Assembly (NCBI GenBank): GCA_900543395.1
Contig: UQQT01000016.1
Span: 1-47,499 of the forward strand
Direction: 5' to 3'
From: an uncultured Oscillospiraceae bacterium
GTDB lineage: Bacteria; Bacillota; Clostridia; Oscillospirales; Acutalibacteraceae
DNA length: 47,499 bases
Shown: in pieces, positions 31,234 through 40,252 of the stretch
Layout of the letters: each line of letters begins with the position of its first letter
Position numbering within the stretch: the first letter of the stretch is position 1
Program-made: the position numbers and the translations under genes
Notes under the pieces: generated by a model
Told to the model about the DNA's origin: nothing
The model's input: the letters and a program-made list of their open reading frames with translations, nothing else
The model's database searches: none

Positions 31234-33966
31234 ATGAAGTTCTACCTCGAAGAAACCGAGAAGGTTTTTTCCGAAGTTCAAAGCTCGCCCAAGGGGCTTA
31301 CGTCAAATGAGGCCCAAAAACGACTTGAGCACGACGGAAAAAACAAGCTCAAAGAAGCCGAAAAGGAAAGCCTTTTCAAAAAATTCATCACTTCTCTTGC
31401 CGACCCGATGATAATTATGCTCCTCGTTGCCGCCGTCATACAGGCGGTCGTAACCGTCGTTGAATCTGCGGGCGGACAGGCTAAATTATCCGACTTTGCG
31501 GACGTTATAGTTATTCTCGTAGTAGTCATCATTAACACTATAATGAGTCTTGTTCAGGAGAGCAAGGCGGAGGCGGCGATGGACGCACTCATGCAGATGA
31601 CCGCCGCGACGAGTAAAGTTTTAAGAGACGGCGAAATCGTAACCGTCAAGAGCGAGGATCTTGTAAAGGGAGACGTCATTGTTCTCGAAGCGGGCGACGC
31701 CGTTCCCGCGGACTGCCGAATTATCGAGTCGTACAGCATGAAGGTTGAAGAAGCGGCTCTGACCGGCGAGAGCGTTCCCGTAACTAAGATGATCGACGTT
31801 CTTAAATTAAAGAATTCTAATTCGGACGTTGCTCTCGGCGACAGAAAGAATATGCTCTATTCGGGCTCTACCGTAGTTTACGGACGCGGACGCGCAGTTG
31901 TCGTCGGAGTCGGAATGGACACCGAGATGGGCAAGATTGCCGACGCGTTAAACGACGCGCAGAAGGAGCAGACTCCCTTACAGAAGAAGATGAGCGAGCT
32001 GTCACACTTCCTTACAAAGCTCGTTATCGCAATATCCGTTATCGTATTCGTTGTAGGCGTTGTCGAGTCGCTCGTAATCAACAGAGCGAACTTCTCATGG
32101 GAGCTTTTAGGCGAAACGTCGCTTAATACGTTCATATCCGCTATCGCGCTCGCAGTTGCGGCTATCCCCGAGGGACTTCCCGCAGTCGTAACGATCATTC
32201 TTTCAATCGGCGTTACCGCGATGAGCAAACGTCAGGCGCTTATCAGAAAGCTTACCGCCGTTGAAACTCTCGGCTGTACGCAGATAATATGCTCGGATAA
32301 AACGGGTACCCTTACCCAGAACAAGATGACCGTCACCGACCATTACGGCGAGGACGAGAAGCTTATAGCAACAGCCATGGCTCTGTGCTGTGACGCGGAG
32401 ATTGACGAGAACGGCAAGGTCACGGGCGAACCCACCGAGGCGGCTCTCGTAGGCTACGCTTATTCGCTCGGCATGAGCAAGAACGACCTTGTAAAATCGA
32501 ATCCCCGAATCGGCGAGGCTCCGTTTGACTCGGGCAGAAAGATGATGTCGACCGTTCACAATACTGCCGACGGAATCGTTCAGTATACAAAGGGCGCGCC
32601 CGACGAAATACTTAAAAAATGTTCATACGCCCTGATCGGCGGAAAGACGGTTCCGATGACCAACGCGGTAAAAGCCGACATTCTCGCCGATAACAAGAGA
32701 ATGGCGGACAAGGCTTTGAGAGTTCTTGCCGTCGGACTTAAAAAATACGACTCCGCTCCCGCGGATTTCGACCCCGAAACGCTTGAAAACGACCTTGTAT
32801 TCGTAGGTCTTACAGGCATGATAGACCCCGTCCGTCCCGAGGTTAAGGCGGCTATCGACGAGTGCCGCGGCGCGGGAATTACCCCGATAATGATAACCGG
32901 CGACCATAAGGACACCGCAGTCGCTATCGGTAAGGAATTAGGAATAATCACCGACGCTTCGCAGGCTATTATGGGCGCGGAGCTTGATAAATTCACGGAC
33001 GAACAGCTCGTTGAAGAGGTTACGAAATACTCCGTATACGCGCGTGTTCAGCCCGAGCATAAGACGCGTATCGTAAACGCATGGAAAGCAAGAGGCATGG
33101 TAACCGCCATGACCGGCGACGGAGTTAACGACGCTCCGTCAATTAAATCCGCCGATATCGGTATCGGCATGGGCATCACGGGAACCGACGTTACAAAGGG
33201 CGTTGCGGACATGGTTCTCGCCGACGATAACTTTGCTACTATCGTAAACGCGGTCGAAGAGGGCAGAAAGATTTACGACAACGTATGCAAGGTTCTCCAG
33301 TTCCAGCTCTCAACGAATTTGAGCGAGGTTATTATAATGTTCGCAGCCTCGATTCTCCACTTCACGATTCTATCTCCCGTTCACCTTCTCTGGATCAACA
33401 TGGTTACGGACTCTCTTCCCGGTCTTGCGCTCGGTATGGAAAAGGCAGAGGGCGATATCATGAGACGTAAGCCCAGAGCGACGACCGACGGTATATTCTC
33501 CGGCGGAGCGGGTGTCGATATGGTATGGCAGGGTATTTATCTTGCGATAGTCGAAATCGCCGCCTATGTTATCGGATACTGGCTCGAACCCGCAGGCGGT
33601 ACGGCTCATTCCTTTGCAGGCTTTTTCTCGGGCGAGCTGTGCGTAAACGCTATGGCCATGGCATTCCTGACCGTCAACTTCTCTGAGATGTTCTGCGCTA
33701 TAAACATGCGTTCGAGACTCGGCTCCATCTTCTCAGCCGACATGATGAAGAAGATGAACTGGTGGCTCGTCGGCGCGTTCTTCGCAACGAGTGCGATGAC
33801 TCTCGCAGCTATCTACATCCCCGGTCTTTCCGATGTATTCGGAATCGCTCCCGGAACGTTCAGCACAACGGAGCTTCTCATCTCGTTCGGTTTGGCTGTT
33901 TCGACCATCCCCGTATTCGAGATAGGCAAAGCGATCAGACGCGCGGTAAACAGGAAAAAGGCTTAA
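31234..33966 (+). CDS. P-type cation ATPase (P2A-like), predicted Mn2+ exporter 2
   Basis: This 910-residue paralogue of the preceding pump has ALTGESVPVTK, CSDKTGTLTQNK (Asp355), KGAPDEILKKC and MTGDGVNDAPSIKSADIGIG. M4 keeps the full VAAIPEGLPAV motif (Glu313, Pro316), M5 reads TNLSEV and M6 reads NMVTDSLPGLALG. Riboswitch control and family (relatives of Lactococcus YoaB) suggest Mn2+ efflux under excess manganese. AGGA lies about ten bases before the ATG. It is followed at once by a terminator inside a duplicated block. Confidence 0.93.
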   Translation: MKFYLEETEKVFSEVQSSPKGLTSNEAQKRLEHDGKNKLKEAEKESLFKKFITSLADPMIIMLLVAAVIQAVVTVVESAGGQAKLSDFADVIVILVVVIINTIMSLVQESKAEAAMDALMQMTAATSKVLRDGEIVTVKSEDLVKGDVIVLEAGDAVPADCRIIESYSMKVEEAALTGESVPVTKMIDVLKLKNSNSDVALGDRKNMLYSGSTVVYGRGRAVVVGVGMDTEMGKIADALNDAQKEQTPLQKKMSELSHFLTKLVIAISVIVFVVGVVESLVINRANFSWELLGETSLNTFISAIALAVAAIPEGLPAVVTIILSIGVTAMSKRQALIRKLTAVETLGCTQIICSDKTGTLTQNKMTVTDHYGEDEKLIATAMALCCDAEIDENGKVTGEPTEAALVGYAYSLGMSKNDLVKSNPRIGEAPFDSGRKMMSTVHNTADGIVQYTKGAPDEILKKCSYALIGGKTVPMTNAVKADILADNKRMADKALRVLAVGLKKYDSAPADFDPETLENDLVFVGLTGMIDPVRPEVKAAIDECRGAGITPIMITGDHKDTAVAIGKELGIITDASQAIMGAELDKFTDEQLVEEVTKYSVYARVQPEHKTRIVNAWKARGMVTAMTGDGVNDAPSIKSADIGIGMGITGTDVTKGVADMVLADDNFATIVNAVEEGRKIYDNVCKVLQFQLSTNLSEVIIMFAASILHFTILSPVHLLWINMVTDSLPGLALGMEKAEGDIMRRKPRATTDGIFSGGAGVDMVWQGIYLAIVEIAAYVIGYWLEPAGGTAHSFAGFFSGELCVNAMAMAFLTVNFSEMFCAINMRSRLGSIFSADMMKKMNWWLVGAFFATSAMTLAAIYIPGLSDVFGIAPGTFSTTELLISFGLAVSTIPVFEIGKAIRRAVNRKKA

Positions 33967-33978
33967 ATAAAATAAGAC

Positions 33979-34139
33979 AAAACAATACCGCCGAATCGGA
34001 ACTGACCGGTTCGGCGGTGATTTTTGATTTTTAACAGAACATGAAAAGCGGTGATTATTTAATACAGCATGGGGTTACGCCGGCGCTTTATGCACCGCAC
34101 CGATCACTGACCGCTGACCGCTGTTCACCCGGGCTGTTT
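33979..34139 (+). repeat. Duplicated intergenic block, copy 1 (terminator plus GACCGCTG repeats)
   Basis: This 160-base block begins AAAACAATACCGCCGAATCG and ends GTTCACCCGGGCTGTTTA. It recurs at 40061-40251 with over 85 percent identity by eye. It includes a terminator, a central AACATGAAAAGCGGTG segment, GCACCGATCACTGACCGCTG and short GACCGCTG units. Both copies lie between convergent genes. Confidence 0.85.
33987..34026 (+). terminator. Terminator of ATPase 2
   Basis: ACCGCCGAATCGG (33987-33999) pairs with CCGGTTCGGCGGT (34006-34018), all pairs or one G-T, followed by GATTTTTGATTTTT. Confidence 0.85.
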
Positions 34140-34173
34140 AATGCCTGTCGTACGGGCGTTTTTAATATTCCCG

Positions 34174-35568
34174 TCAAAAATCGAAATATTTTTCCCTCAT
34201 TCTCTTCATTCTGCCGTTGATTACTCTAAGCGTATCGACGGCTTCCTTCTTTTCCTCGTCAGTGCCGTAGATTGCCTGTTTCATCAGCCTGCCCTCCTCG
34301 AAGCACGCGTCGTCGTGCAGGGGAAAATAATTTTTTAAAAGGAAACAGCCGTAGCGGACATAGCGCATTTCGCCTACGAGTCTGAATTCCCTGCTTATCG
34401 TGTCGACTGCAACGCTTCTGAAATTCTTAATCGAGTCGATAATCGCTTTCCGCTCGTTTTCGGGCGAGAAAACTATCGTCGAGCATATATACGCATTTTC
34501 GTTTTCAGGCGTACATCCGTGGCTGTCCGTGCTGCCGACAATCGGATATTTATATCCTCTTGCTCTGTCCTCATAATATCTGACGGTCTGATAGCCGTTC
34601 TGCTCAAAATACCTCTCTCCGCCGAGAACCTCGAACGCGTCGAATATTTTATTTTCGACGAGCCAGTCGTTGAGAACGTCCGCGTCGTGGAAGCAGTTTC
34701 CCGTTATCCAATTCGGATGCGGAAAAACCGCGAGTCCTCCGGCTTTTCTTATCTCGTCGTAAATCCATTTGAGAGTCGAAGCCGTCAGCGGGTCGATATT
34801 CTCGGGAACCTTAATATTTTTTGCAAGCTCGGTCATTTTCTTCGTAAACTGCTCTCTCGTCATAACGTCGGGGCAGTCGTCTCTTATCGAGCGGAATTTT
34901 TTATCCCTGCCGACTTCCTTTACAGCCTCGTCCTCGACGAGCGAATTAATCGAATATTCGCCGCCGAAATTAATTGTGTGCGGTGCGACGGTAAAGCCGT
35001 TTATCGGCGGGAGGTGAACCTCCTCTCCCTCGACGAGAGTCAGCTCGGTCGGAATATTTTTATAGCTTTCAATCGCTCTCAGCGACGGGTAGTATCTGCG
35101 GTGGTCGGTTATCGCCATAAAATCGTAGCCGTGCGAACGGTACATTGCCGCGACCGCTTCGGGTTCTTCGCCGCCGTCGGACAGGTTCGAATGTACGTGC
35201 AGATCGCCCATGAACGGGTACATGCCCTTTAAATCCTCATTTACCGCGTACACCGCGAAAACAACGCTTTTTCTTTCGGCGTACTCTATCGCGATTCTGT
35301 ACTCGCCCTCCTCGGGGAGCGAAACCGGAATTGTCATCCCGCCGTCTTTTTCGGGGACTGCGGTTAATTCAATTCGTATTCCCGACGCGGGGTGCGTGAA
35401 TACCGAACCGCCGTTGAGCCACGTTATGACGGCGGGATATTCGTTATTTTCTGCGAATAATTTATCCCCGCCCGTCGGACGGATATGTATTTTCGTTTCC
35501 TTTCCGGCTGTTAAAACTTTCGGAAAAACATCGTAATCCCAAAGCTCGCTTCTTCTTTTAAATCCCAT
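34174..35568 (-). CDS. CehA/McbA-family PHP-domain metallohydrolase
   Basis: The 464 residues consist of an N-terminal beta-rich region (about 115 residues) followed by a PHP metallohydrolase. Metal-binding motifs in order are MGDLHVHSNLSDGG, MAITDHRRYYPS, EGEEVHLPP, VFPHPNW and GSTDSHG. Members cleave phosphoester or related bonds; some are carbaryl or phosphonate hydrolases, but most are uncharacterised, so the substrate is unknown. It has no signal peptide. It lies 23 bases downstream of a metallo-beta-lactamase-fold gene in the same operon, which suggests the two hydrolases act on related substrates. Confidence 0.85.
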   Translation of the reverse strand: MGFKRRSELWDYDVFPKVLTAGKETKIHIRPTGGDKLFAENNEYPAVITWLNGGSVFTHPASGIRIELTAVPEKDGGMTIPVSLPEEGEYRIAIEYAERKSVVFAVYAVNEDLKGMYPFMGDLHVHSNLSDGGEEPEAVAAMYRSHGYDFMAITDHRRYYPSLRAIESYKNIPTELTLVEGEEVHLPPINGFTVAPHTINFGGEYSINSLVEDEAVKEVGRDKKFRSIRDDCPDVMTREQFTKKMTELAKNIKVPENIDPLTASTLKWIYDEIRKAGGLAVFPHPNWITGNCFHDADVLNDWLVENKIFDAFEVLGGERYFEQNGYQTVRYYEDRARGYKYPIVGSTDSHGCTPENENAYICSTIVFSPENERKAIIDSIKNFRSVAVDTISREFRLVGEMRYVRYGCFLLKNYFPLHDDACFEEGRLMKQAIYGTDEEKKEAVDTLRVINGRMKRMREKYFDF

Positions 35569-35591
35569 ATCGGTGTCTCCGTTTCTCCTTT

Positions 35592-36896
35592 TTAAAATTC
35601 GCTGTTATCGTAATAATATCCTTTTTGTTCGTATCTCGAAATCGTTTCTCTGCCGTTGACTACGGTGAAAACGTACGTGCAGTCGCCCGCATAGAACATG
35701 TTTTTCTCACCGAAAAGGTCTGTAAGATATCGTGTGTTGTCAACCTCGGTCGTATCGCCTATGAATCTCGACTGCGGAATCAGGAGCTTACGAGCCTTAA
35801 TATTCGAATAAATATTTCTGTCGTCGTTTATTAAGTGGTGCGCGCACTGGAGGTATTCGCACGAAAGTGAATTCCTGCCGTATATATTTATAAGATTCTC
35901 GCCGTTTACATCCTCCGCGTCGCCGAGAAATATAACCGTCGTGTCGTCAAAATTTATCGAAAAAACCGTCGTAGACTCGTTGATGCTTCTGTAAACGTCG
36001 CCGCCGCCCGCTCTCGGCGAACGCGGCAGAACGTCCTCGTGCGTCGTGAGAATTTCAATTACCGCGTCGGGAAATTTGAACGTCTGACCCGTGTGAATCT
36101 TAATGTACTTTGCTTGAGGCGCGTATTTTTTGATTCGTTTTCTCAATTCGTCTGTGCAGGGGTTGTCACGGCAGTAGCCGAGAAGCGTGCGTGACGGGAT
36201 GTTGAACATAACTCTTTCGAGAATAAGAACGTCCTTTTCCCGTCTTAAAAGCTTTATAAAAAAGTCCATGTGGTCGTCGTGGTTGTGCGTGCATATGTAC
36301 GCCGAAACTCTGATTTTTCCGCCTCTTTCGATGCCTGTAAGGTCGTAGAGTCTATCCATAAATTCGTCGCACGCGTCCTCTGTCGCCTGTTCGCGCTCTC
36401 CGCCGTCGATGATGATAACGGAGTTGTCGCGGAGTCTTAACGCGTAGAGCATACCGCAGTCACAGCTGAAGCCGGGGATCATCTTTCCGTATTTTAACGA
36501 AAACTGCATGAGCGCGGTGCCCTCTGTCTGTTCCCCGCTTCTGTTGTCGGCTTCGCATGAAGCGCAGTCGGTCGAATTGTCGAGAATAATTCTCGCCTCG
36601 CCCAAAGAGTCAATATAATATGTATATATATAGTGCTCTCCGTTTTCGAATTGGGAGAAAATATTGCCGTTAAACTCTCTGTGAAAAGTCTCTTTCTTTC
36701 CCGTGTTTTCTATGTTTTTTAAAAATTTTTTAAATGTCCTGCCGTCAACGTCCGAACGTACAAGCATGAACGAATCGTCGGACCCGCCGTCTTTTTCGTT
36801 TTCAAGACTCATTCCCGCTCCGCAGTTTACGACCCCGGAACGGTCTAAACCGAAAGTCTCTGCACCGATTACGGCGAAAAACTCATTTACAGTCAT
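35592..36896 (-). CDS. Metallo-beta-lactamase-fold hydrolase
   Basis: The 434-residue protein has the MBL signature CTHNHDDHMDFF (HxHxDH) at about residue 205. Supporting strands are NSVIIIDGG before it and TTVIFLGDAEDVNG after it (the metal-bridging Asp), with the late His in CEYLQCAHHLIND. The N-terminal 150 residues are unusual (a possible extra domain with CASCEAD). The substrate is unknown; ComEC- and RNase-type features are not seen. AGGAG lies seven bases before the ATG. It is first in a two-gene unit with the PHP hydrolase. Confidence 0.8.
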   Translation of the reverse strand: MTVNEFFAVIGAETFGLDRSGVVNCGAGMSLENEKDGGSDDSFMLVRSDVDGRTFKKFLKNIENTGKKETFHREFNGNIFSQFENGEHYIYTYYIDSLGEARIILDNSTDCASCEADNRSGEQTEGTALMQFSLKYGKMIPGFSCDCGMLYALRLRDNSVIIIDGGEREQATEDACDEFMDRLYDLTGIERGGKIRVSAYICTHNHDDHMDFFIKLLRREKDVLILERVMFNIPSRTLLGYCRDNPCTDELRKRIKKYAPQAKYIKIHTGQTFKFPDAVIEILTTHEDVLPRSPRAGGGDVYRSINESTTVFSINFDDTTVIFLGDAEDVNGENLINIYGRNSLSCEYLQCAHHLINDDRNIYSNIKARKLLIPQSRFIGDTTEVDNTRYLTDLFGEKNMFYAGDCTYVFTVVNGRETISRYEQKGYYYDNSEF

Positions 36897-36951
36897 ATTT
36901 AAACTCCTTGTTTTTTCTTTTCCTTTATTATATATCGAAGAAGAGAAAAAA

Positions 36952-37096
36952 ACAATAATTTATCGCATTACCGTGCGATAAATTATTGCAGTGGACAGCA
37001 GGCAGTGGGCAGTGGTTAGAAACTGTGCAATATACTGACTGCTAATCACTGACCACTAATTACTGAAACAATAATTTACCTCGGTAAATTATTGTT
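36952..37096. repeat. Two related palindromes flanking a degenerate repeat
   Basis: Palindrome 1 (36952-36987) has 15-bp arms CAATAATTTATCGCA around a 6-base loop. Palindrome 2 (37065-37096) has 15-bp arms AAACAATAATTTACC around a 2-base loop. Both share CAATAATTTA. Between them is an AGTGG/CAGTGG-rich stretch ending CACTGACCACTAATTACTG, related to the GACCGCTG units elsewhere. It sits in the divergent promoter region of the MBL gene and the response regulator, and may be a small mobile repeat or a regulatory site. Confidence 0.7.
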
Positions 37097-37174
37097 TGCC
37101 TTTGCGTTTAAATTGTAGTAATATATATATGATACCTTTTTATTATGTTAAATCGACATAAAGGGGCGTAAAAA

Positions 37175-37843
37175 ATGTTCAACATTCTTATAGTAGACGA
37201 CAACGAAAACACACGCAGGCTTACAAAAACCGTTCTCGAACAGAACGGCTACAAGGCTTATACCGCGATCGACGGACTTGACGGGCTTGATAAGCTCGAC
37301 AGGGTTCACGTGGATTTGATAATTTTAGACGTTATGATGCCGAACATGGACGGCTATGAATTCGCAAAAACGCTTCGCGATAACGACTGGAACATACCGA
37401 TACTCATGGTTACGGCGAAGGAGAATGTCAGCGACAAAAAAGAGGGCTTCCGCGCCGGCACGGACGACTACATGGTAAAGCCCGTCGACGACGAGGAGAT
37501 GCTTCTGCACATTTCCGCTCTGTTAAGACGTTCGAAGATCGCGAACGAGCATAATTTAAATATCGGCGATACCGTTCTCGATTACGACGCGCTGACGGTA
37601 GCGAGGGACGGTCATTCCGTCGAGCTTCCGAAAAAGGAATTTCTGCTTCTGTTTAAGCTTCTGTCGTATAAAAACAAGATTTTTACCCGCAGACAGCTTA
37701 TGGACGAGCTGTGGGATATGGATTCCGATACCGACGAGCGCACCGTCGACGTGCACATAAACAGACTGCGCGATAAGTTTAAGAACAATCCCGATTTTCA
37801 GATAGTCACCATCCGCGGACTCGGATATAAGGCGACGTATTGA
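37175..37843 (+). CDS. Two-component response regulator, OmpR/PhoB family
   Basis: The 222 residues comprise a receiver domain with LIVDDNENTRR, phospho-acceptor Asp52 in LIILDVMMPNMDGYEF, and MVTAKEN. The C-terminal winged helix has FTRRQLMDELWDMDSDTDER and TVDVHINRLRDKF. It is a DNA-binding regulator for the sensor kinase encoded directly downstream. GGGGCG lies before the ATG. The upstream palindromes may hold its promoter control. No target is visible. Confidence 0.95.
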   Translation: MFNILIVDDNENTRRLTKTVLEQNGYKAYTAIDGLDGLDKLDRVHVDLIILDVMMPNMDGYEFAKTLRDNDWNIPILMVTAKENVSDKKEGFRAGTDDYMVKPVDDEEMLLHISALLRRSKIANEHNLNIGDTVLDYDALTVARDGHSVELPKKEFLLLFKLLSYKNKIFTRRQLMDELWDMDSDTDERTVDVHINRLRDKFKNNPDFQIVTIRGLGYKATY

Positions 37844-37851
37844 GGGCGGAT

Positions 37852-38916
37852 ATGAAACCTGAAATTAAAATTGATTATACGGTAAAAAAACGTCATTCCA
37901 TGCGTTTTGCATATTCCGCTCTTGTATTTATAATTCTCGCCTCAGCCGCGGCGATTATCGCGGGACTTATGTATATTTTAAACGTGACGGATCTGCACAT
38001 TTTCGAACGAATCCGCCCGTACAGCGTTCTTCTCCTGTCCCTTGCGGCGTCGATAATAATAGGCACGATTCTGTCGTTTGTTGTAGGTAAGAATTTTTTG
38101 AATCCTTTAAAGGAAATGATTTCCGCAACGAAGAAAATTGCCGACGGCGATTTTACGGTAAGGGTCAGCGAGACGAAGTTTCCCAAGGAAATGAATCTGC
38201 TGTCGAGAAGCTTTAATACCATGGCAGACGAGCTCGGGAGCACCGAGATGTTCAGAAACGATTTTATAAATAATTTTTCGCACGAATTCAAAACGCCCAT
38301 TGTGTCGATTTCGGGCTTTGCAAAACAGCTGAAAACGCCCGGAATCACCGACGAGGAGCGCACGGAATACGCGGATATCATTATCGCCGAATCGCGCCGT
38401 CTTACGACCATGGCGTCAAATATTTTACTGCTTACGAAGTATGAAAATCAGCAGATAGTAACCGATAAAACGGAGTTTTACCTCGACGAGCAGATACGAA
38501 AATGCATACTCTATCTCGAAAAAGAGTGGAGTCAAAAAAATATCGGGTTTGACCTTGATTTGCAGGAAGTCAGGTATAATTTCAACGAGGATATGCTCTC
38601 GCACGTATGGATGAATATTATAAACAACGCGATAAAATTCTCGCCCGAAAACGGAACGATTACGATTAAGTGTATAAACGATATATCGGACATTATGGTT
38701 ATAATCAAGGATGAGGGAATCGGAATGGACGACGACACGAGACGTCATATTTTCGATAAATTTTATCAGGGCGACACGTCGCACACGGCACAGGGCAACG
38801 GTCTGGGATTAAGCCTCGTCAAACGCGTTGTCGACCTCTGCGGCGGCAAAATCAGTGTAAAAAGCAAAATCGGGGCAGGCTCGACGTTCTGCGTCAGACT
38901 GCCGAAGGAACAATAA
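37852..38916 (+). CDS. Sensor histidine kinase with minimal extracellular part
   Basis: Two membrane segments (FAYSALVFIILASAAAIIAG and VLLLSLAASIIIGTILSFVV) are separated by only about 15-20 residues. A HAMP linker follows (NPLKEMISATKKIADGDF), then HisKA with His144 in NFSHEFKTPIVS, and HATPase_c with NIINNAIKFSPENG, DEGIGMD and GNGLGLSL. It lacks a sizeable outside domain, so the signal is probably sensed in or near the membrane. The ATG at 37852 follows GAGGG by five bases, nine bases after the regulator stop; an overlapping TTG at 37840 is less likely. Confidence 0.93.
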   Translation: MKPEIKIDYTVKKRHSMRFAYSALVFIILASAAAIIAGLMYILNVTDLHIFERIRPYSVLLLSLAASIIIGTILSFVVGKNFLNPLKEMISATKKIADGDFTVRVSETKFPKEMNLLSRSFNTMADELGSTEMFRNDFINNFSHEFKTPIVSISGFAKQLKTPGITDEERTEYADIIIAESRRLTTMASNILLLTKYENQQIVTDKTEFYLDEQIRKCILYLEKEWSQKNIGFDLDLQEVRYNFNEDMLSHVWMNIINNAIKFSPENGTITIKCINDISDIMVIIKDEGIGMDDDTRRHIFDKFYQGDTSHTAQGNGLGLSLVKRVVDLCGGKISVKSKIGAGSTFCVRLPKEQ

Positions 38917-39031
38917 AAAGTGAAGAAGTGGGTTGCGTTTTATGTCAAAGGATAACAACAATCGTTTATGCCTATACCGTTCGTTGAAACAATTATAACA
39001 GATAAAATATTGTTTGGAGGATTATATTATA

Positions 39032-40051
39032 ATGAAAACCGCAATTTACGGCGCGGGATCGCTCGGAACCGTTCTCGGCGCGTACATTTCAAAGGCGGGC
39101 TGCCCCGTCGATCTTATCACGAGAAATAAGGAGCATGTCGACGCAATGAACAAAAACGGTGCGCATATTATCGGCACCGTCGATATGACCGTACCCGTTC
39201 ACGCGCTCACGCCCGATCAGATTACCGAGAAATACGAGCTTATCATTCTGATGACAAAACAGCTTGAAAACAAAAAAATTCTCGAGGGATTAAAGGACAA
39301 TATGACCGACGACTGTATTGTCTGCACCATGCAGAACGGTCTGCCCGAGCTTTCCGTGTCCGAGGTTGTCGGAGTTGACAGAACCATGGGCTGTTCCGTC
39401 GCGTGGGGCGCGACCCTGCACGGCAAGGGAGTTTCCGAGCTTACGAGCGAGCCTGACAGCATGACGTTCGGACTCGGCAGAATGAACGGCAAAAAAGACG
39501 ACAAGCTTATGGAGGTCAAGAAAATTCTCGAGCTTATGTGTCCCGTCGAAATAGAGGATAATTTCATGGGTGTGCGCTGGTCGAAGCTTCTTATAAATTC
39601 GGCGTTCAGCGGAATGAGCGCGGTTATGGGCGGAACGTTCGGTGACGCGGCGGAGCGTAAGGATTCGAGAGTCTGCTGTCAGAATATTATCAAAGAGGTT
39701 ATCGACGTCGCGACGGCGGCGGGCATAAAGATCGAACCTGTGCAGGGTAAGGATATTGTCAAGCTTCTCTATTATAAAGGAAACGGAATCAAGAAAAAGA
39801 TTTCGAATTTCCTGATTCCGATATGCATTAAAAAGCACAGACTTTTAAAGGCGAGTATGCTCCAGGATCTCGAAAAGGGAAGAAAGTGCGAGATCGACGC
39901 TATCAACGGCGTTGTCTGCGCCTACGGCAGAAAGTACGGCGTGCCGACTCCGTATAACGATAAGGTGTGTGAAATCGTCCACGGAATAGAGGACGGCAAA
40001 TACACGTACAGCTTTGAAAACGTAAAGATGTTTTCGTCTCTTGAAAAATAA
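39032..40051 (+). CDS. Ketopantoate reductase family (PanE/ApbA) oxidoreductase
   Basis: The N-terminal NADP fold is AIYGAGSLGTVLGAYISKAG; family blocks LIILMTKQ, CTMQNGLPE and VRWSKLLINSAFSGMSAVMG follow, with a helical C-terminal domain. At 339 residues it is slightly longer than classic PanE (about 300). It may reduce 2-dehydropantoate in coenzyme A synthesis or another 2-keto acid; no pan genes are nearby. The ATG at 39032 has GGAGG 11 bases upstream; a TTG start 18 bases earlier would overlap that site. A terminator within the duplicated block follows directly. Confidence 0.85.
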   Translation: MKTAIYGAGSLGTVLGAYISKAGCPVDLITRNKEHVDAMNKNGAHIIGTVDMTVPVHALTPDQITEKYELIILMTKQLENKKILEGLKDNMTDDCIVCTMQNGLPELSVSEVVGVDRTMGCSVAWGATLHGKGVSELTSEPDSMTFGLGRMNGKKDDKLMEVKKILELMCPVEIEDNFMGVRWSKLLINSAFSGMSAVMGGTFGDAAERKDSRVCCQNIIKEVIDVATAAGIKIEPVQGKDIVKLLYYKGNGIKKKISNFLIPICIKKHRLLKASMLQDLEKGRKCEIDAINGVVCAYGRKYGVPTPYNDKVCEIVHGIEDGKYTYSFENVKMFSSLEK

Positions 40052-40060
40052 AAGACATAA

Positions 40061-40251
40061 AAAACAATACCGCCGAATCGGAACTGACCGGTTCGGCGGT
40101 GATTTTTTGATTTTTAACAGAACATGAAAAGCGGTGTTTATTTAATATAATGACAAATCAGCATGTGGTTGCGCCGGAGCTTTATGCACCGCACCGATCA
40201 CTGACCGCTGACCGCTGTCTGCTGTTCGCTGACCGCTGTTCACCCGGGCTT
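40061..40251 (+). repeat. Duplicated intergenic block, copy 2
   Basis: This is the same block as 33979-34139, in the same orientation. It is longer by an insertion TATAATGACAAATCAGC and by an extra CTGCTGTTCGCTGACCG-type unit, so GACCGCTG is present four times. The leading terminator (40069-40107) ends the PanE-like gene. The far end touches the stop of the minus-strand secreted protein gene at 40253. Confidence 0.85.
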
Positions 40252-40252
40252 T

